DNA of 64,000 nt from Hemicentrotus pulcherrimus (Eukaryota; Echinodermata; Echinoidea; Camarodonta; Strongylocentrotidae): NCBI GenBank assembly GCA_003118195.1, contig BEXV01000203.1, positions 124,859-188,858 of the forward strand, in the 5' to 3' direction. Below the pieces are notes generated by a model. It searched no databases and was not told the origin of the DNA. It saw only the letters and a list, made by a program, of their open reading frames with translations. How positions within the stretch are numbered: position 1 is the first letter of the stretch; each line of letters starts with the position of its first letter. The translations under genes and the position numbers were made by a program. Positions 24,959-39,800 of the stretch are shown here, one piece after another.

Positions 24959-27502
24959 CATGTACACAGTTTTTTGTTATTTTATTATTGGTACGGTTGA
25001 AAATGGCGGATTCTGATGTCCGTTATGTTTTTAATTTATATTTTGATAACATAGCCATGAGCAATACAGAATCCCACATACTTTCTCTATCGACGAATTA
25101 CTATATAAATGATAAGTTTATAGGAGCAAACCTTGTTGTTTAAGTGTATACTAATTACTATGAATTAAGAACCCTATTAAAATCTTTAAATACCATATAC
25201 AATACATGAAATTAACTTCCTAGTGGCAAACGAATATAATTATCATGAAATATTTGTATGTATCCGATTTATAATTTATAATTTTTTTATAAATTAAACA
25301 TAACATTACGAAAATTTTAATTTTATTTCATAACTGCTTACTGCCCGACTATGGCATGGGCAGAAAAAGCTTAGGTACGGTTTCCAATGTCTTAAAAAGT
25401 AGCATAAAAAGGACAACATTGGAATGCATTAAAGTATCTGTGAACCCTACTTGAATTTTGTTTAATAGTAATTTCATATTCTGCATGAACATAACCCATT
25501 AATCGCTAGACATTTCTTCCATCGTCTCCTAAAAATGTGTCCAATTCAACAAGCAAACACTCAATCGGAAGGGATATCCTCGATAACAATGATACTACAA
25601 TTCTTGAAGAAAAAAAAATCAGAAGCATTTCTAAGAATCTTATGCTTATGATCGAAAAGATTGACAGCTTAGAAATAGCAGTCGAAATGAAATTATTGAA
25701 CTCTTAAGCACCTACTAACAGCGTTTCTAATCACTTTACACGTCTCATATGAAAATTATTAAACAGTACTAATAAGAATCATAATATATTTCTTGGAATA
25801 TTTAGTATTTGTCAATAGCGTCTCTCAGCACTTTACATGTATTTGTAGTGTATGATACATTTTCAAAGTCCAATGAAAGTTTATAAGTATGTTTTGAGAT
25901 CTGATCAAACAAACTTAACATGTCAGGGACGATATCAAATATGTTGCAAGGTTTGTGGTTTCGGAGTCCGTTTGCTAAAAAGGGCGATGTATATACATGC
26001 ACATGACGAGCAGTATCTTTTGCATTATTTTGTTTTGATACTGCACGGTGTGAAAGTTTAGTTGATCATATTTTGTTATTTCCTAACTATTACTTGGGTA
26101 TTAATGTTATGTTTTTATTAAAACTTTACACGTATAATCGAGTAAAGGTTTTGATGTTTACACAAATGACCAGTAAACATTACTCTTCATAAAATGTCAG
26201 TTAAAGATTATTTACAGGAAACAGAAGCCCATGCATATATTCTTGCGTTCAACAGTAATTGTTCAGATATTAAAATATGAATATGTAGAAGTTGCGAGAA
26301 CATTCCTAGCGTGAAAGAAGTCTCCAATCATGTATTTCTTAGATATTAGATAAAGTGTGACATATAGCAAACAATTATATATATATAACAAAAACAAATG
26401 AAGAAAAAAAACATCAAATTTTGTTACGATTAATTTGTTATAACTGCAATACTTGATAATGTGAATTTTTTATGAATAACCACACTTACATAAAGTAATT
26501 TGACAGAATAATGAACAAAATATTAATGCTAATCTATATTATTTCGCGAGCTTCTGCCCAATATAAAATATATCAGATTAAGTTTACTTAATGATTGTAG
26601 CATGGTATTCATTATCATAACAGTACTTGTTTCGGCAAGAGATCAAATCCAATTATTTCACTTGATAAGGGTGTATTTTATCTTTATAAGTTTATGACCA
26701 TTTTAGAACATATTCGAATTTCAAACTTGTCGAATTTGGTATACAGCATGCCCACATCCATAAGGTTACAGGTACACTGCTCTGACTTTAGCATTGAAAG
26801 TCTGATTTCAATAGTATGGCTATCTGATCTACCTCTTATTTGAAACATTAACAATCCCATACGCCTTTCATTTTTTAATTTGTCACTTCCTCTTATTTTC
26901 CTTTCTTGATAAACGATAGGGCTAGTTTCAAATTATTCATTGTGAAAGCAAAAGCTGGAAATGCAGATTCAATATTCATATAGGAGACAGTAGAATCCCT
27001 AGTCAATGTGTTTGTATAGATCAGTTATTTATTTGCAGAACAAAAATGGCATTACAGATCATATCACGAATCGCGCGATTATTATTTTTTTTTTAATGAT
27101 TTAAAAAGATTCTAATATTTTCAAAGTTGAACAATGAAAAGCTCTGAATATTTCGGGCTTATAGATTTTTACATAAATTGATTGATATATATTTTATAAA
27201 ATCAACATGATTTTAACCATGTGAATTGAGGAAAGTTTATGGTAGCATATTTTCCTTTCTTTAAAACCAAAAGAAAGATTATCCATGATAAGTACATTTC
27301 AAAATGATATGTGACTTGATTTTTTTGGTCTGTATTAATTTTGATTCATGTGATGGCATCTTTGAATTTGTTATCACGTCTTACTGCTATCTTTTAGATA
27401 TGTACTTTAAAATATGACTATTTATATTTCAGAAAAAACAAAGTAAAAAATAGAAATACAGTGCCTCCTGTTAAAATGTTTATGAAAATGACAATGATGC
27501 TG
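24959..27502. other. AT-rich non-coding DNA with a diverged repeated word
   Basis: Two copies of a 27-bp word lie 97 bp apart (25717-25743 and 25814-25840), sharing AGCG and CACTTTACA with 22 of 27 identical bases. They resemble the core of the element at 16850-17048. No gene was seen. Confidence 0.45.
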
Positions 27503-27632
27503 TTACTACTGCTACTGCTACTACAACTTCTACTGATGAGTATGATGATGATGATGATGAGGGTGATAATGATGATTTCAATGAGATTAATAGTAATAAT
27601 AATGATAATAGCAGTAGCAGTAGCAGTAGTAA
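27503..27632. repeat. Compound trinucleotide repeat forming a 20-bp hairpin
   Basis: TTACTACTGCTACTGCTACT at 27503-27522 is perfectly reverse-complemented at 27613-27632. The 90-bp loop carries (GAT)n and AATAAT repeats. CTG/CAG-type runs of this size can fold by themselves, and the inverted arrangement would give a long stem in single-stranded DNA or RNA. Confidence 0.85.
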
Positions 27633-30600
27633 TCTAAAAAAAAAATGAAATGACTTTATTACGTAATCTTTGAATCAGTGCAAGTACTTAAAGATCATGA
27701 AGTACTGTCCATCTAGGGTCGTTTACTCCCTTGGTGACAACATTTTGTATGTGAAACCATCATCTTTCCCTCCAAGTCAATTGTCCCTGACTGGTGGGAG
27801 CCATCTGTCGTAGTGTCCTCACGATATATCATCTAGAGAAACATATGGACATTATAATACCCAGCTAATGGCCGAATAAACGAAATTCATCGCATGATTG
27901 TTGAAACCATCCCCACGCTTAAGAAAAAGAAATCGGGTAAATTGGGCATTGGGTCACGAATCTGCGGCACCATGAAAGGAAATGATGAAGAAGGGGATAA
28001 ATATGTCAGAAAAAGAAAATATGATAATCACAAAAGATCTATTGGTCCTCTGACTAAATTTGTCACCCTGCTTTGGTATTGATCTCATAAGGGGTAATCA
28101 AATGCCTTGCATAGATTTTTTTTTGAAGATCAACAAGTTTCTCCTGTCATTAATCAGACTAAAATGAACAACAATAAGAATGCTTTTGGCGCACAGATTT
28201 TATTCACATCAAAAGGCAATATTGCATGTAATAAGTAAAGCGCTTCAAGTTGAGAACTGATTGATTGGTTTATTCTCATGAATGAATAGAGTGTAATAGG
28301 TAGTTATTGATCCTTTAGAGTAGGTCATGAGAATTTATTCCAAACTAATGTCGGAACAAAACAAAATCCTTAAGAATTACCTAGCCATGAGAACACGAGA
28401 CCAGTAGTTTCGATAAAGATCGTAAATACCTCTCAATAATTATGAAAGAGTAGATTATTGATCTTTTATTTGTTATATTGTGCTTGACGACGGTTTTCAT
28501 ATGAATTTTGTTTACTCAGTGTGTAGCTTTAGAAAAGGAAAATACCTTTTGTCAAGGAAGATTCTGTACGCAAAGTAGGAGTATTTACATTTAAAAAATC
28601 ATAACGACTTTCTCTCTTTTGCTTCTTTTTTTATTTTTTTTTTATTTACCCAAAGCATACATAATTAAAATTAGTGTAATGTCAAATAAAGCTGTTCTTG
28701 ATAACATTTTTTTTTTATATATATACATTGGGATTAAGTGTAATAAAACGCCTAAGTTATCCTTGTATCCTTCCGCTCTACATCGTCCCGGAGATCGAAA
28801 GTTGAACACAAGTGCATGTTAGTTTAATCTACAATTATTTGTTTACTGATATCATTATTAGGCAAATGAGGCATTTATGAATTATCATTTTCACGCACAT
28901 GCTGCGGCCTTCAAAAGCATTGTTAGGTTAGACCATAATAAAACAAACCTTGCAACTGAAATACGCAAGATGTCAATGTTCCATTTTTCCCCTTGGAACG
29001 TATTTTTTTCTGGTGTTGTTGATTTAAACCACTCATTATTCCGGTTCAAGAAATGCTGTCCAAGGTTTTATTTCATTGAAGTAAATTTAACATAGGGGTC
29101 ATTATTTAGTGTTACTTTTTGCAGGACCCTTTTTTTTGGTGTGAAAATTTTCAAATTAATCGAATAATATTTATTGTGCAAGCATGAAATTACGCACTCA
29201 TTCCAACCAATAACTGAAAATATATGTTCATTGGAATTATTTGTATGAATGCAAAAGTATGTGTGCCCTACATTATAAATTTTTCAAAACGTATTTTAAA
29301 AGGAGCTGAAACTCGACTTCAAAGCCTTTAAAAAAAAGTCATTTTAATAAAACATAAACGAAACTTACAAATACATAATTTTTCCTGAACTTCGATCTTT
29401 GATTCATAGGATCTAAATAACTAGTTTGTATAAGAATACAATTACAATTAGCAATGCCTTGTATTTCGATTCCTTTAATAGGAAATAATAATGAATTGTT
29501 ATTTTAGCTCATCAAACTTTATTTTCAAGTTGGATTTTCAAAAAAGATAAACATAAAGTAACAATGAAGATATGTGCGAATATGTGTGTGCGTATTATGA
29601 ACGTGTGTGAGTTTAGAATATGCGAATGTGAGTGTATATCTGCTTTGTAATATGTTGTATTTATTATAGTTTTAAAGGAAATTATGAAATATAATACAAA
29701 AAAATTATTTAAAAAATGAGACGGGCAGGATACTTTTAGCCCATTTCTATATGATGGTGTGAAAATATCAATGAAAAATATTTGAAAAACACGTATTATT
29801 GTATTATCAATTATTCTGCATTGATAAAAAGAACCCTCTCCCTGTGATAAATACTAAAATAAACCAAATATAGATGACATTTTATACACAGAGGTTCTAA
29901 TAGGATTCATGTAAGCTTTTTTCTTCTATTATTTTTGAGTTTTCAAAAACAAGATCCATTTGACTTTGCTAACATTGGATCTTTAACAATTATTTAGTTA
30001 TCAAGCTCATAAAATCTAACTCCTCAAGGTCTGATTATGAAATAATTTTTGGGGTCTTTCGGGTGTCAGGGAGCCGAGGCTTAAAACTTGCCAAAGGGCG
30101 TATCAGCGGGTGTAGTGTGCTGGTAATAGACCATTCTCTATTCATCAACTCCTATCATTATATACCCACAATACCAGGTGTCGGGACTCCCTATCATCAA
30201 TCGTCGACTTGATCACAACCAACAAAACCCATCACCAAGTTTCTTCACGTAGTCCAAATCCTCTTTTCAAGTTTGGTTCGCTCACCTTCTCCGATTGGTA
30301 CCCATTTAGCTTCATTCTTTTCACCCATAACCTGAATTAGATGTAAGAAGTGGCTGCATGTACGCCATATTTCTTTCTTTGAGCTTTGGGTTTGGCCGGG
30401 TTTGTGGTTTGATTGTAGCGCTAAGCATGGGAAATTGCACGATTTAGTGAATATAAAAACCGTTGCATTCGGACAGTGATGAATTTCCTGTGCTCTATGA
30501 TAAATAAAATACAATATTTCAGACGGATTATACAGACATCAACGTTGTTGCGGCTTGTTCTACTCTGTAAAGATACAGTTGCCCCATGGACTCTGTAAAA

Positions 30601-31996
30601 TTAATATATAGCTCATGTAAAAATACATAGATCGTGAAAAACCCTACATTATTCAACATAGATTGATTTATTCTAAATGTGTTAACTTTGCTTGCGGCTG
30701 TGACGGACCGAATCGTGTTAAGTCCAATCGTGTTTCATGTATAGCTATAATCATTTCATAAATCCTTTTCAAACATCACAATATCATGGTAATATCAACA
30801 CAATTTTACATGAATGGCAGTACAGTCATTCATCATTTCTTGATAATTGACTTTTTAAGGCAGGTAGGTGGTTAAAAATTGAAAAGATGATGATTAACCA
30901 GGCACAAAGTGAGCCAAAACGATAACCACATGCATTATGTATTGCCAGATATTTTAGTAAGATTTCAAAACAAAGTTTTGTTTAGCACATATAAAGAGAT
31001 ATAAGCTTTGAAAATAATGTTGTAATTTTGCATGTAACCACTAATACCACATATCCGTTATGCTCTTTTTCGTCTAATTTTCTACTATGCATTTTGATTT
31101 GAACAGATCTGTTCTAAATGCATTTATTAAAATTTATCAAAAGCATTGAGTGTACAAGATTAAACCCTGAAGATGAGAAGTAAAGATAGAAATCTTTATG
31201 ATTTATATCCATTAGGGATTTTGTAAGTTAACCACCATAACCTTACGACATCAAAGTTAATATGATCTTTTTGCAGGTTTAGTATTTAGAGTTTTATCAA
31301 TACGATCGCATGTAGAAGATATAGCTGTAATTTCAAACCTCCCCTAGAAAGAAAGAAAAATGAGCACCAAACTAGGATAATGGTACCAAGTAGGGGAACA
31401 AAAAGTAAAATTGGTACATGTATATTGTCAGTTCGTGCCATATTTCGTCGTGTCATTCAGAAGAAAAGTTCTGAACTGATGCAATGCTCGATCCCATTTT
31501 CAGGCCCAGAAATGCAATAAAAGTTAAAAAATTAAGCGTCGATGTCTTAGATTTCAGGAAACGACTCGACCATTTTAACATTTGATATGGCCTAAGCTTG
31601 ACCCGACCCCTTAAAAAATATGGATCTAAGGAACGTAGGATGTAAAAGCCCAGGTACATTTTTATCCTACCTTACCCATTGTGTTCAGCGAAACGCCACT
31701 GATTTAGCACATTTCTTCGGTGGAACATGATAACACTGCTATGTAAGCCCTAACTTTCCTACTTTAAGGTAGTTCCAACATAATATTCCAAAAGAAAACA
31801 AATCCAATGATTATGTAGACATAAACTTTCGACTTTTATGTGGCGTGTAAGGTTGGCAGTTATATCACTTAACAGGCATAATTTTGAGTCAATTTTAAGG
31901 ACAGTATGTCATATATCGTTATGATATGATATTAAACTATTATGTCTTATTTTAGATTTAGTACTTCGTCATTTAGGTTAAGTCAATTTTCAATCA
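27633..31996. other. Gene-poor AT-rich DNA
   Basis: No gene was recognised. At about 28209-28247 the reverse strand reads GAAGCGCTTTACTTATTAC, again like the marine-repeat core at 16850-17048. A GC-richer patch at about 30050-30125 has no defined motif. A TGTG-rich imperfect stretch lies at about 29582-29638. Confidence 0.45.
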
Positions 31997-32019
31997 AACA
32001 CGCACACACGCACATACAC

Positions 32020-32050
<31 letters not shown>
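31997..32050. repeat. (CA)n microsatellite
   Basis: An interrupted CACGCA/CACACA tract followed by a pure CA run. Alternating purine-pyrimidine DNA of this type can adopt Z-form. Confidence 0.95.
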
Positions 32051-33438
32051 TCACTCCCTCGCAATCTATGTTAATAGCTTTGTGTTCATTGAACAATGTT
32101 TTAATCCGTTCATAATACTTACTTTCCCATTGTCAAAACATTTTCTATTTATGCCAAAACTCAAGCTTTCCTCCCTAAAGAATCCTTTTTTTAAAAATCA
32201 ATCAGAGATGAACCGTTTTTTAATTTTCACAATCAGATTAGTTATATGTAACTTGTAGTAAAATATTTATTCTTGTTTTGTTTCTTAATCTATAGCAAAC
32301 GTATTTAGAAACAAATGCTTTTATTTAATTGTTATATGAGTAAACTAACAATTTCATTGTTGATAATCATCAATGAAGAAATAGATACCCAAATCATCAG
32401 CTAATAACTCTTTTTATCAATTTTTGTCAGTTTCAATTATGTTAGAAAATCATGCGGTGCTGGGAACGTTCAGACCTGTACAATAGCACTGATTAGAGAT
32501 CTTCCCATGATAATATTCCTGTAACAGCGTTGACCCTTTCAATCAAATTCGCCTTGAATTGCTGATCCGATTAGTGGTAATACTAATCCGATTAACTATG
32601 AATAACATCAATATTACATTTTCTCCCACATTCAGTAACTTTATTAAATTCTAAGAGATATCGTCAAAAAGGGATTATAGGAGTATAATGAAGCATTGAT
32701 TGACCATCTTTGTCCTTAAAATATAAGTTGAGGACTTTGAAAGTGTCTCTTGAGACATAGCTTAGACGGACGGGGTCTTTAAATACTTCTCATTGAATGA
32801 GTAAAAAAAAAAGGTTCACATGTAGCTGGTAATAGTTAATTCAATGAATTTTTTGATACTTTTTTTTTACACCGTTTTTTCTTCTGTTTCTTAATATCTA
32901 TTCAAAAAACCTTTCCGCGTTTAATGATAAGAGATTCATCATTTACCTAGACTGATTTCATTTTTTCTTTTTTCTTGGTATATCACTTTTTTTATACTTC
33001 AGCAATAAAGGAACAAACATTATGACAAAGGCATACAAAGAAAAGGAGGGCATGATAAGCAAAGCCTAGGACTTGACCTGTTTAATGGTCCATGCAGGGC
33101 AGGTAACGTAAAAACAAAACAAATCATTAAAATAACTTTTAAAACTCAATATGGAGGTGTTACAGATAAGGTTACCTTGTAATTTGATTAAAAGAGTCAA
33201 CGCTGTTACTTAAATATTATCACGGGAAGATAATGAATATGAAATAACCTTTATAACCAAATATGTTAAACTTTAAAAATCATATAAAATATGATAACAT
33301 ATTAGATGAAAAGACAATGTCAATATTCGAAAGGAGAACATTAATGAAATAAACTGTAACCACGAATTCTGTAAAGAAATTCACAAACTCTTCATGGTTC
33401 AAAATCAGAAAGTCGAAGGTGGATTGGAAACTTAAAAG
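32051..33438. other. Non-coding AT-rich DNA
   Basis: Nothing beyond AT-rich sequence and short A/T runs was seen. Confidence 0.5.
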
Positions 33439-33705
33439 GCAGAATTGGAAATTGTGCCTGATGGATATTGTAAGATCGTTAAAAGATATTTGACAGGAGA
33501 TGGAAGAGAAGATAAGTGCATCCATCCCACAGCAGGATACAGCTTAAAGACGGCGAGTATCTACCAAGCCTTCCTCTATAGGCAAAACCAGTGCCTCGTC
33601 TCCAGGGAGTATAGAACCATTTCTGCTACCGAACATTGCTCGCACCATCGCATCGAGCAGGCGACGGAGCGAGCTTGTAACCGCAAGATTCTTTGGCATG
33701 TAAGT
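33439..33705 (+). other. Open stretch ending at a strong donor, possible exon (weak)
   Basis: About 88 codons stay open after an in-frame stop at 33433. They encode a mixed, charged, Cys-containing peptide (for example CIHPTAGYSLKTASIYQAF) and end at CAT|GTAAGT, a good donor. There is no in-frame ATG before the donor. The AG dinucleotides at the left border lack a pyrimidine tract, so an internal exon is poorly supported. No domain was recognised. Confidence 0.18.
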
Positions 33706-35801
33706 CTGATGTAACTGGTGTTAGCTCCTTCTAAAGGCTTCATAATGGCGTAATGATACTGTATATTTTACGGCTAAAACCGTCAAGAATCGTCAAGAGG
33801 GAATAAAAACATTTTGTGAATACTATTTCCTTCACGGCATCATTCTTAGCTCGTTCGGTTCACATTTGCAGCCCCCGTCTCGGGCGCGATGTTTTCATAA
33901 TTATTTACGCCGGTCGCGTTGCCTTTGTGCGGAAACAGTGTGGCGTAATTTGCAGAAAACGTGTTGTTTCATAATACCTATCTCACTATTCAATTTTCAT
34001 TCCTGAAATCCCACGAGCGTTTCCCGCCCCCTTTCTGTCATCCACTCCATCGTCTTGTCTTCACCCGAGAGCGCATTTTGATGGAGAGAAATAAGAGGGT
34101 TAGGAAGAAGTGGATCTGAGCAGGGTTTGTTTTGAGTAATTCAGTGTGGAAAATCTGCAGCGATAATGGCGTGATGGGACCGCTCTGAGCAACCGTAGCC
34201 ACTGCGCCCCGGGCGGTCATGTCAAAATGTTCCCCTTCATCCCAATTTGCTGACCTGCGCGTACTCCACGTTTTTACTTTTTATTGTCATTGTTCCTGCC
34301 AGCAGAAGACACATATGTCCGGCCTGTCGTATTATTTTAGGGGATTTAAATACTAAAAGCATATAGAGTGCTCTTACAGGTCATTGATTCCCAAGATATT
34401 TCTTTCTTGAAAAGTTAATCTTTGAACGAGGACGAAATTATGTCATATGGTAGGACATCATGTCCGCTCAGTGACATGGTAATGTTTCGAGTTTTTAAAG
34501 CGACCGACATTCTTTTGTAAACCTTCCGGGAATTATGTTTAACATTACCTATGTAAACTAAATTTAAAACAAAGAAATTTTAAAATGTTCTTTCAGCATT
34601 GTAAAATATCGGTGAATTTAATTGAGCTGTCTATTTACCTTAATGTAATTATGGCGAACAGACAGACACCTTGTCACTCATACAATAGTCTATTTTTTTT
34701 TATAGAAATACAAAGGTACATTTATCGTTTCACTGGTTATATCAAAGGATTATAGAGGAGAACAAAATGTTATCTCTGGCGAATACACCAGTCATGGGCA
34801 AACACAGTGTACCGTACAATGTACGCAGCTTCATTTAAATACTAATGGTTGTAACGAACCCTGACCTTTTAAAGGTTGGACATTGTTATTGTTATTCCAA
34901 AACATAATGATGACGCAAAAACAGTGCAATGGTGATTTTTTTTCTTTATCATTAGTATGTTCTTGTTTTGGTGTTACGGCCTTCTTTAATCTGTCTAATA
35001 GCGATGTCTTTCCTTTCCTTAAGGCAGATTTATTCTCATTTCTTTAATGTTGCACAATTTAATATAAAACTGTGTACATTGAAACTATATATGAAGGTTA
35101 TGATCAATATGATGATTTGCAAATAGTTGTAAATTATGTCACGATAAACTTATCGATCAATGTCCTAAGGAACAAAATGATCACACTAAGTTAGTTTATA
35201 ACAACCAGATTTGTTTACTTTGTAAGTAAAAAAATATCTAGAATAAAATCTTCATTATTATATGGCAGAGTTCTTTTGCAGAATGGTGAAATAATAAAGT
35301 CAGTAAAAAAAAACCCCACATAAAATGATAATTATTCAACGTTCTTTTAAGAAGTATTATTAAAAGGAGTGACTGCAATCTACACATAGATTATTTTTGT
35401 AATGATTTCTTAATTTCTAAAGAAGTTATGAATAAATTATCTGGCAACTCGAAATGCATTATGACTTCTACATACTAATGAAAATATAAATTTGTTCATG
35501 GACGTGATGAACATTGTATCTTGGTCCATGGTCAAACTGATGTTTCTCGATTGTTTCATTTTATTTTACTGTATATCCATTAATAATCCACCACCCACAT
35601 TTAATCCTATTCAATAGAAGCGGGAAGTCTCGAGTTATAATTTCAAAACGTTACTGGAAAGTTGAATACTATTGATAATGATTACGTTTTTTGTATGTGT
35701 GACTTTTAGTTGTTATTTGTTAGGACAAAAACCGTGTCAATTAATTGCCTTGATGAAAACGCAAATACTACTTTTATAAGCCTCTCACGTATTTTTCACA
35801 T
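33706..35801. other. Non-coding, with GC-richer regulatory-like patches
   Basis: CpG-bearing patches at about 33850-33970 (CCCCCGTCTCGGGCGCGATG, then TTCATAATTATTTACGCCGG with an AATTA homeodomain-type core) and about 34160-34275 contrast with AT-rich surroundings. No coding potential was recognised. The tandem CGTCAAGAATCGTCAAGA lies at 33781-33798. Confidence 0.4.
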
Positions 35802-35860
35802 CCTCTCTCTCTCTCTATCACTCTCTCTCGTTCTCTCTCTCTCTCTCTCTCTTTCTCTTC
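35802..35860. repeat. (CT)n microsatellite
   Basis: Three CT runs interrupted by ATCA, GTT and TTT. The Ser-Leu frame across it is a repeat by-product. Confidence 0.9.
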
Positions 35861-36769
35861 AGCATACCCTCGTTCCCACTTGCGACCCTTGTTTCACATT
35901 CTTTTATCAATATCAGTATTCATTCTACACAAATATTTACTCAGCATTCCTGGAAAGAAATGTAGAACCGGGGCAAGACTGAACAGTAAAACAAGCTTCA
36001 AAAGAATTTGTGCAAAATCTACATCAAAGTTGACGTCCACTCTTGACATTCCCTTTCTGTATTTACCGAACAATGCTAACAGTTTTTTTTTATTCAGCTT
36101 TTTTATATTCAATGTTATAGTTCAAGAAGTTCCTCACATTTATGTATTAGGAACATTATTTGAAATTGCTGTTAGTTCGCAGGCTTAATCCTGCATCAAG
36201 CTCATGCAATATGGTACGGTCCCTTTCCATTGTTGTTACACATCCCTTAAAAGTCTATGCTGTGATTTATCTTTATAACTGTTGCACTAACATGTCAGTA
36301 ATACATTGATAACAGTTGGCGAAACATGTATGGATGATGATCATTGTAGAGGATCACCCGCAGGCTTGAGCTGCTATCTCGTATGAATCATCTCTCTCAT
36401 CTATGGTAGATTTGTCTAAAGTCCTAGCAAATTGTTGCCACTCGCCCATGACTTTTCTCAGCAGGTTTAATGTCCTCTACCTGCTGAATAGACTTTAGTG
36501 ATAATAGACCCCTAATTTGATTCCCTCAAAAGCACACCTGTGCGTTCTTCGTCCTTTGTGAAGTTAATCATATAATTTTGCAACATTTACCGTTCACAGA
36601 CCTCACCTGCGAGTACTGGCGCGGCATCTTTCAAAACACGTTTTCAATTCCCTTGTCATGATATTTAATATTTCATTCAGCCAAGCGGTGTAAAGAGATT
36701 CACGCGCTATTGTCATTTATCTATCCATCGCTGACGGGTCACTGAGGGTTCGCCGATGAGTGTGTTCTA
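35861..36769. other. Non-coding DNA
   Basis: No gene was recognised. Composition rises in GC toward the TG repeat that follows. No motif cluster was firm enough to name. Confidence 0.45.
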
Positions 36770-36858
36770 GCGTGTGTGCGTATGTGTGTGTGTGCGTGTG
36801 CGTGTGTGTGTGCGTGTGTGTGCGTGTGTGTGTGTGCGCGCGTGTGTGTATGTGTGTC
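36770..36858. repeat. (TG)n/(CG TG)n microsatellite
   Basis: About 90 bp of almost perfectly alternating TG with CG substitutions, followed by a TATGTGTG tail. It is a strong Z-DNA-type sequence by composition. Confidence 0.95.
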
Positions 36859-39800
36859 TATTTCATTGCTGTCGGGTCGATCTCAGGAGCGGAACTCCAC
36901 TCACTGCGTCGTGAAAACCACAAATATTGAAGAGAAAGAATAATCAAATGGATGTGGCGATAAACACCAACAACAATGGCATCAAGTGGTGGTTTATTGA
37001 TCCTTGTCATATTTTTGTTTAGGCAGTGGGAAAGAAGATTTGAGGGGAAAAAAAGATGACGATAAATCAAATAATAATAAATACTTAATAGGTAGTCGTG
37101 GTTGGGGTATAACAACGATTTCCCACCCCTTTTAATTTCCTCTTGAATGAAAATGGCGTAGTTGAAGGGTAATTGATTTTGTATATAATATACATGCTTG
37201 CCTCCCTTTGTTTTAGATTTTCTAAAGAAACATTTTCTCTCTAACTTGTTACTACTCATCATTTGAGTAATACAGGGAGGAAGATGGCTCATCTGTGTAT
37301 ATCTTTGCATGTGGTTTGCATTCATATTTTGTTCATTTAGGACTTTTCAGATCTCATTATACCAATTATTTAGGTATTCTTTTTTCATTTCTTACCCTGA
37401 TACCTCTTAGTAAGTCTTAGCGAATCAGAAAACAAACGGTCAAAGGCTGCATTGCGTGTAATCATGGACCAGTCCTGAATAGAGAACCAGTTAAGCAGTT
37501 CATGTGGTCTCTTAATAAATGAATCAGAACTAATTACGAGCTTCCTCGTTTTTTTACGTCGTTTATTATCCACTTAGATACCTCCACCCCTTCATCTCCC
37601 TCTCTAAAAGCACATCATTATAGAAAGCTAGGCCTTTTATCTTCTGACCAATGAAGGAATCTATTAATTTCATGCTCCGCAAACCAAATGTGACAAAATA
37701 GTGTTTTAGTATTACCGTTTGGGTTATTTATTCAAAGGTGGTTGTTCACCTTGAGTTTGGTTTGTAATGACCGTTCTAATATTTGTAAGGACCATTAATT
37801 ATCTGGTTGTCATAACGAGATATGAAAAGAATCATCTGGGGATGAAATAGAGGTAATAATAAATCACCACCTGGTCCTGCCAAAGAGTAATTTACATGTC
37901 AAGATTATACCCTTTTCTTTTGCTTACCAATTCCGGAAAATGAAGTACGATTTCAAATCTTTATAAAAACAGTAGTGCAAATTATCTAAATGATCTAAAA
38001 TGTAGAAAATTTCATGTTTCCATATTTAGATTTAGGCTATGCTTTTATTCTCATTAATGATACTAAATTTAAATCCTTTACAAAACACCTACATTGGAAT
38101 AGAGAGCTGAATTCTTTTCAGCTCTTAAACAAAGTCGTCTGATTTCGTATATTCAGTTAATTACCAGCAGGACTATATTTTACTATCTCTTTTAGTTATC
38201 CTAGTTACAAGGGATGAAGTTAAGAAATCCGTTATAATTGCTCAGGTCCATCGTCATGCTGTACCTTACCAGTTATGTATCAATACAAGTTTTACCTTGG
38301 GGATTAGATGTTCTGCCTCTTAGAGTTTGCTTGGGAACATTTTAACTTCTATAGATTTTTAATATTTTTTATCAGCAGTACAACTTCGTGAAAAAGATAT
38401 AATTCGGATGAAAGATTTTCCTGTACTGTAAACATTTCGACCCTCATGACACTGCTTCTTCAAAGATACAATGTTTTAAAAAAATAATAATTAGAATTAA
38501 AAAGAACAGTAGAGAAACAAGCTACCGCCACAGTGGTAAAATGTAAAAAAAAAAAGTTTATCAAAAACTCTTAGAATGCAAATTACAGGTCAATTATCAT
38601 TTCCTTAAAAAGTACACTGAAATCTTATTAAGCCTACTAAAGAGATAGCTGTATCGGTTTCTTCATTGCATGTACCCTATTTCGAAAAGCTGTCTGCTCC
38701 TCCTACAAACAATGATAATCGGACCTAGTATGACATAGATATAGAAAAGAAATTAAACTTGTGGAAAAATCCTCTTGGTATAGGCCATCAAATCACAGGC
38801 AGGGAAAATAAAAGAGTAAACGAAAACGAATCGAAATGGTATAAGGTCATTGACATGATTATGATGAGGACCAAAGATGAGATGAGTTCTATTTTGCTCC
38901 AACCTAATAGATGATTTACAAAGCATATGTTATTGAATCAAATACAGTCAATCTACTTTGAATACTTTTCAGGTTTTACTCGCACATAAACTCCTATCAG
39001 CGCTAATATATTTGATTTGTATTTTTTCCTATACACTTTGGGCCGCACACACAAAACCAGTGCGGTAGATGTTATCATAGATGCTGTTTTTGTTGAATTT
39101 CTGGGACAGAAAAACTTCGTCAATTGTAGATGGTTTCTTTCTTCACGGAGTCATTTAACGTGTGAGTATACCGCGTGACTTAAAAAGAACCGTGGTGAAT
39201 AATATGAAGCATATCAGAGTAATCGCGATCACACATTGGACTGCTAAGCTTTCATGCAGGATAAAGACTCTCTGAATGAGACCACAAAGGATGAAATTAA
39301 ATGGAAATATTAAAAGATGCCGACGCCACAGAAGGCAAAAAGTAAACTATTACCTACCGCAGTTCTGTTACCGTTTGCTCGAATTAGAAAGAAAAGAAAG
39401 GAGGGGATTAAAATATGAACGATAGCTTGGTGGAATATATCCGTTAGCTAAGCAGCTGGATAAATCAAGCCACGGAGAAAGAGAAAAGGATTATTAAAAC
39501 AATTTTTTTTAAACAGAATTTCTGCGACGCAAATTAGCGAAACAAAGTTGGGTAGAACAAAATACGAACACAACTTTATTAACAATTCATGTGACTATTC
39601 CATACCACTTTAGTCAGCAAAAAAAAAACAAGGAAAACATAAACAGCAATAAAAACAAAAAAACACCATGAAATCAAGAATAAAATGTTATGATCATGTT
39701 CTCCTAACTTTATCTATGTTACTTTCCAATTACTTATATGTTCACATTCTTTGAATATATCTTAATTTTAAACCTTCAATATTGTTTTCAATAAATCCCT

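Noticed and set aside
36858..37325. 155-codon minus-strand frame
   Set aside because: AT-rich, Tyr/Ile/His/Asn-rich peptide without domain or splice borders; probably chance.
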